NCBI RefSeq assembly: GCF_000332415.1
Contig: NZ_AOHC02000038.1
Span: forward strand, 1-64,000
DNA from: Leptospira weilii serovar Ranarum str. ICFT
GTDB lineage: Bacteria; Spirochaetota; Leptospiria; Leptospirales; Leptospiraceae
DNA length: 64,000 nucleotides
Reading direction: 5' to 3'
Part shown: piece after piece, positions 58,777 to 64,000 of the stretch
Layout of the letters: every line of letters starts with the position of its first letter
How positions within the stretch are numbered: the stretch's first letter is position 1
Made by a program: the position numbers and the translations under genes
The notes under the pieces: model-generated
The model's input: only the letters and a program-made list of their open reading frames with translations
What the model was told of the DNA's origin: nothing
Database searches by the model: none

Positions 58777-59637
58777 CTACCACCGGATATCACACTTCGG
58801 AAGTAGCCTCTGAACCTTTTCCCGCTCTCGAGACGAAAAATGATTTCCTTTCAACCCTAAATATTCCAAATTCTTAAGTTGTTCAATCTCTTTAGGCAGT
58901 GTAGTAAGTTGATTATTATTCAAAATTAAAACTTTCAATTTTGCGAGTTGACCGATTTCTTTCGGAAGAGTTGTAAGTTGATTTCCACCTAAATCTAAAT
59001 CTCTCAAATTCTGAAGTTGACCGATCTCTTTTGGAAGAGTTGTAAGTTGATTTCCACGTAAATATAACGTTTGCAGTTCCTGAAGTTGCCCGATCTCATT
59101 GGGAAGAGTTGTAAGTTGATTATCATATAAACTTAAATACTTCAGATTCTTAAATTGTCCAATCTCATTAGGAAGAGTTGTAAGTTGATTAGAACCTAAA
59201 TCTAGACTTTCGAGATTCTGAAGTTGACCGATCTCTTTTGGAAGAGTTGTCAATTGATTTCCACGTAAATATAAACTTTCGAGATTTTGAAGTTGACCTG
59301 TTTCTTTCGGAAGAGTTGTAAGCCTATTATTGTTTAAAGATAATTTTCCCAAATTCCGAAGTTGGCCGATCTCTTTAGGAAGAGCCGTAAGTTGATTCCC
59401 ACTTAAATCTAATTCGCGCAGATTTTGAAGTTGTCCGATCTCTTTCGGAAGAGTTGTAAGTTGATTTCCACTCAAGTCCAAGCTACGGACCTTTCTGGAA
59501 TCGCGAAGGGCCTCCGTTAAGTTATCGTAGTAACCCTCCGCTCCAATTTCCGTGAATATACATACGCACAAAAGGAGAGAAAAAAGCGAACCCGTTATGA
59601 CTTTTCGTAAGTTGATGCGGGATGGATTTGAATTCAT
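58777..59637 (-). CDS. Leptospiral leucine-rich-repeat protein
   Basis: 286 residues. A signal peptide (GSLFSLLLCVCIFTEIGAE) leads to nine near-identical 23-residue units with the pattern LxLxxNQLTTLPKEIGQLQNL and a partial tenth cap (EYLGLKGNHFSS). This is the LRR style common in pathogenic Leptospira, used in protein or cell binding and exported or surface-bound. The DNA repeats are also close to identical, so unit number can change by slippage. The two cysteines near residues 24-26 sit in the signal segment; a lipoprotein anchor is possible but not clear. Confidence 0.92.
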   Translation of the reverse strand: MNSNPSRINLRKVITGSLFSLLLCVCIFTEIGAEGYYDNLTEALRDSRKVRSLDLSGNQLTTLPKEIGQLQNLRELDLSGNQLTALPKEIGQLRNLGKLSLNNNRLTTLPKETGQLQNLESLYLRGNQLTTLPKEIGQLQNLESLDLGSNQLTTLPNEIGQFKNLKYLSLYDNQLTTLPNEIGQLQELQTLYLRGNQLTTLPKEIGQLQNLRDLDLGGNQLTTLPKEIGQLAKLKVLILNNNQLTTLPKEIEQLKNLEYLGLKGNHFSSREREKVQRLLPKCDIRW

Positions 59638-59944
59638 ATTTGGTCTTTTACTACAAAGTAGTTTTTACAAAAGAAATTTCTTCCGTCGGAATTCGACATC
59701 TCGCTTCCCAACTTTTTTTGAGAATCGGGTTCCATGATTGAAAACAACTCTGAATAGAAAGCAGATCCCGGATAAACCCCGCAACGATTCATTCACATTA
59801 GAATCGGACGTTGAAGTTATATTACAAAAGCATAAACTTCAAAAACAAAATTGCGGTTGTAAAACGAGGTTCTTGATTCTTCCGTAAAATGTTTTTAGAA
59901 GGAACGGAAACTTCTTCAAGTCCTACGACTTTCTATGAGAATTA

Positions 59945-60043
59945 GAGTTGTTGAAAAATTAATTCTCCATTTGTTTCTGTTTCATCGAAATGAACGATTG
60001 AAGCAGTTTTGTTAATCGCGACCGTTGAATTTTTCAACAACTC
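59945..60043. mobile_element. MITE-like element, family 2, copy 2 (intact ends)
   Basis: 99 bp with perfect 16-bp inverted ends, GAGTTGTTGAAAAATT and AATTTTTCAACAACTC, and TA on both flanks. The inside includes TTTCATCGAAATGAACGATTG and GTTTTGTTAATC, shared with 5590-5690. It has no gene. The surrounding gap 59638-60056 shows nothing else. Confidence 0.85.
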
Positions 60044-60056
60044 TATTTAGTTCGAC

Positions 60057-61097
<1,041 letters not shown>

Positions 61098-61184
61098 GTC
61101 CTTTCATGAGTTTCAGGAGGAAGCGAATCGTAAAGCAGAATTTCTATCAAAAGAATTACGGCCTTACCCGATAAGAATCATAGA

Positions 61185-62049
<865 letters not shown>

Positions 62050-62346
62050 AACCTGCCCTTTTTGTGTTTCGCAAAGGGAGGAGTTTTGGACCACTTTATA
62101 AAAAATTCCCAAATTAAAGCCGATGGAAAAGAAAATTTTTCCGTATAAAATTCGTCAAATTATTTCAGAAAAATCTAAAATACTAAGTTTTTCTTGCTAT
62201 TTTCGGGATTATAAAGTAAAAAGTGATCTCTAATTTTAGCTCCGGCGGTATCCCGAAAAACCGAACTGTTCCCATAGCCGTATCCTACGGTTTCGACTCT
62301 CATCGAATAAAACGATTCGCGATACCGAACGTTTGAGGTGCGTGTT

Positions 62347-63727
<1,381 letters not shown>

Positions 63728-63735
<8 letters not shown>

Positions 63736-64000
63736 TCATCAAGACGAATTGATCACAATCCTTTATGCCGAAGACAATCCTCAGGATTCCGAACTGGCGC
63801 TGAGAAGCCTGAAAAAACGCAATCTCACGAACCAAGTGAAACTCGTCAGAGACGGAGAAGAGGCTTTGGAATATTTATATGCGACCGGACGTTATGCGGA
63901 TCGGGACAAAACACATCTACCTTCCCTCATTCTTTTGGATTTGAAAATGCCCAAGGTGGACGGAATCGAAGTACTGAGAAGGGTAAGAAGCGAAGAAAGT
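63728..64000 (+). CDS. Response regulator receiver protein (cut by window end)
   Basis: 91 codons are visible and the frame is open to the edge. The receiver fold is clear: [19 protein letters not shown] with the acidic pair, [19 protein letters not shown] with the phospho-Asp. The loop before the Asp ([14 protein letters not shown]) is longer than usual and typical of Rcp1-type, single-domain regulators that pair with this kinase class. The start overlaps the kinase stop (ATGTATAA), so translation is coupled. Whether an output domain follows is not visible. Confidence 0.9.

Overview
The window reads as chromosomal DNA of a pathogenic-clade Leptospira. The grounds are lineage-typical proteins (a DUF1564 protein, a DUF1574/MBOAT pair, 23-residue leucine-rich repeats, relaxed spirochaetal lipoboxes), a TonB receptor behind a cobalamin riboswitch, and many short dispersed repeats between genes. 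Base composition looks richer in G+C than the L. interrogans type, which hints at one of the mid-GC species. That is an impression: no base count or database search was run. No tRNA, rRNA or CRISPR array was recognised.

1-8.4 kb is a decayed, repeat-rich stretch. It holds the end of an M23 peptidase, an exported hypothetical protein, an 800-bp field of degenerate TTAGGNN heptamers, an Rpn-family nuclease gene broken at both ends by that same heptamer, ribBA, a 73-bp tandem repeat, a frameshifted IS5-type transposase, a DUF1566 lipoprotein gene and a decayed IS1182-type transposase.

8.4-24.3 kb is a housekeeping block, all on the minus strand. In transcription order a tightly packed run of eleven genes reads lolA-like, rodZ-like, rimO, pgsA, trpD, yajC, an unknown membrane protein, secD, secF, ribD, ribE. 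ftsK lies upstream of it with its own terminator, and a CARDB lipoprotein gene lies beyond ftsK.

24.9-40.6 kb mixes lipoprotein and envelope genes (a second DUF1566 lipoprotein, a DJ-1/PfpI-like exported protein, an acyltransferase-3) with typA, a pirin, a TlpA-like thioredoxin, a large periplasmic DUF1566 protein, and the run LytR_C protein, rsfS, MBOAT acyltransferase, DUF1574 protein.

41-49.7 kb is accessory. A pair of inverted ~90-bp repeats carries remnants of one small gene family. They enclose an HTH protein, a GH18-like hydrolase whose annotated start lies in a MITE-like element, and a small helical-repeat protein. Next come bcp-pepA, a DUF4846 protein and a phospholipase C/P1-nuclease-like exported protein.

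49.8-64 kb holds a NamZ-like muramidase, a cyclic-nucleotide-binding protein gene split by one in-frame TAG, an ankyrin protein, a riboswitch-btuB-lipoprotein operon for B12 uptake, an LRR protein, a CapA-like protein, a methyltransferase, and a histidine kinase overlapping a response regulator cut by the window edge.

Short non-autonomous elements recur through the accessory parts. One family shares its ends with the decayed IS5-type element and shows TNA-type flanks; a second has perfect 16-bp inverted ends and TA flanks.
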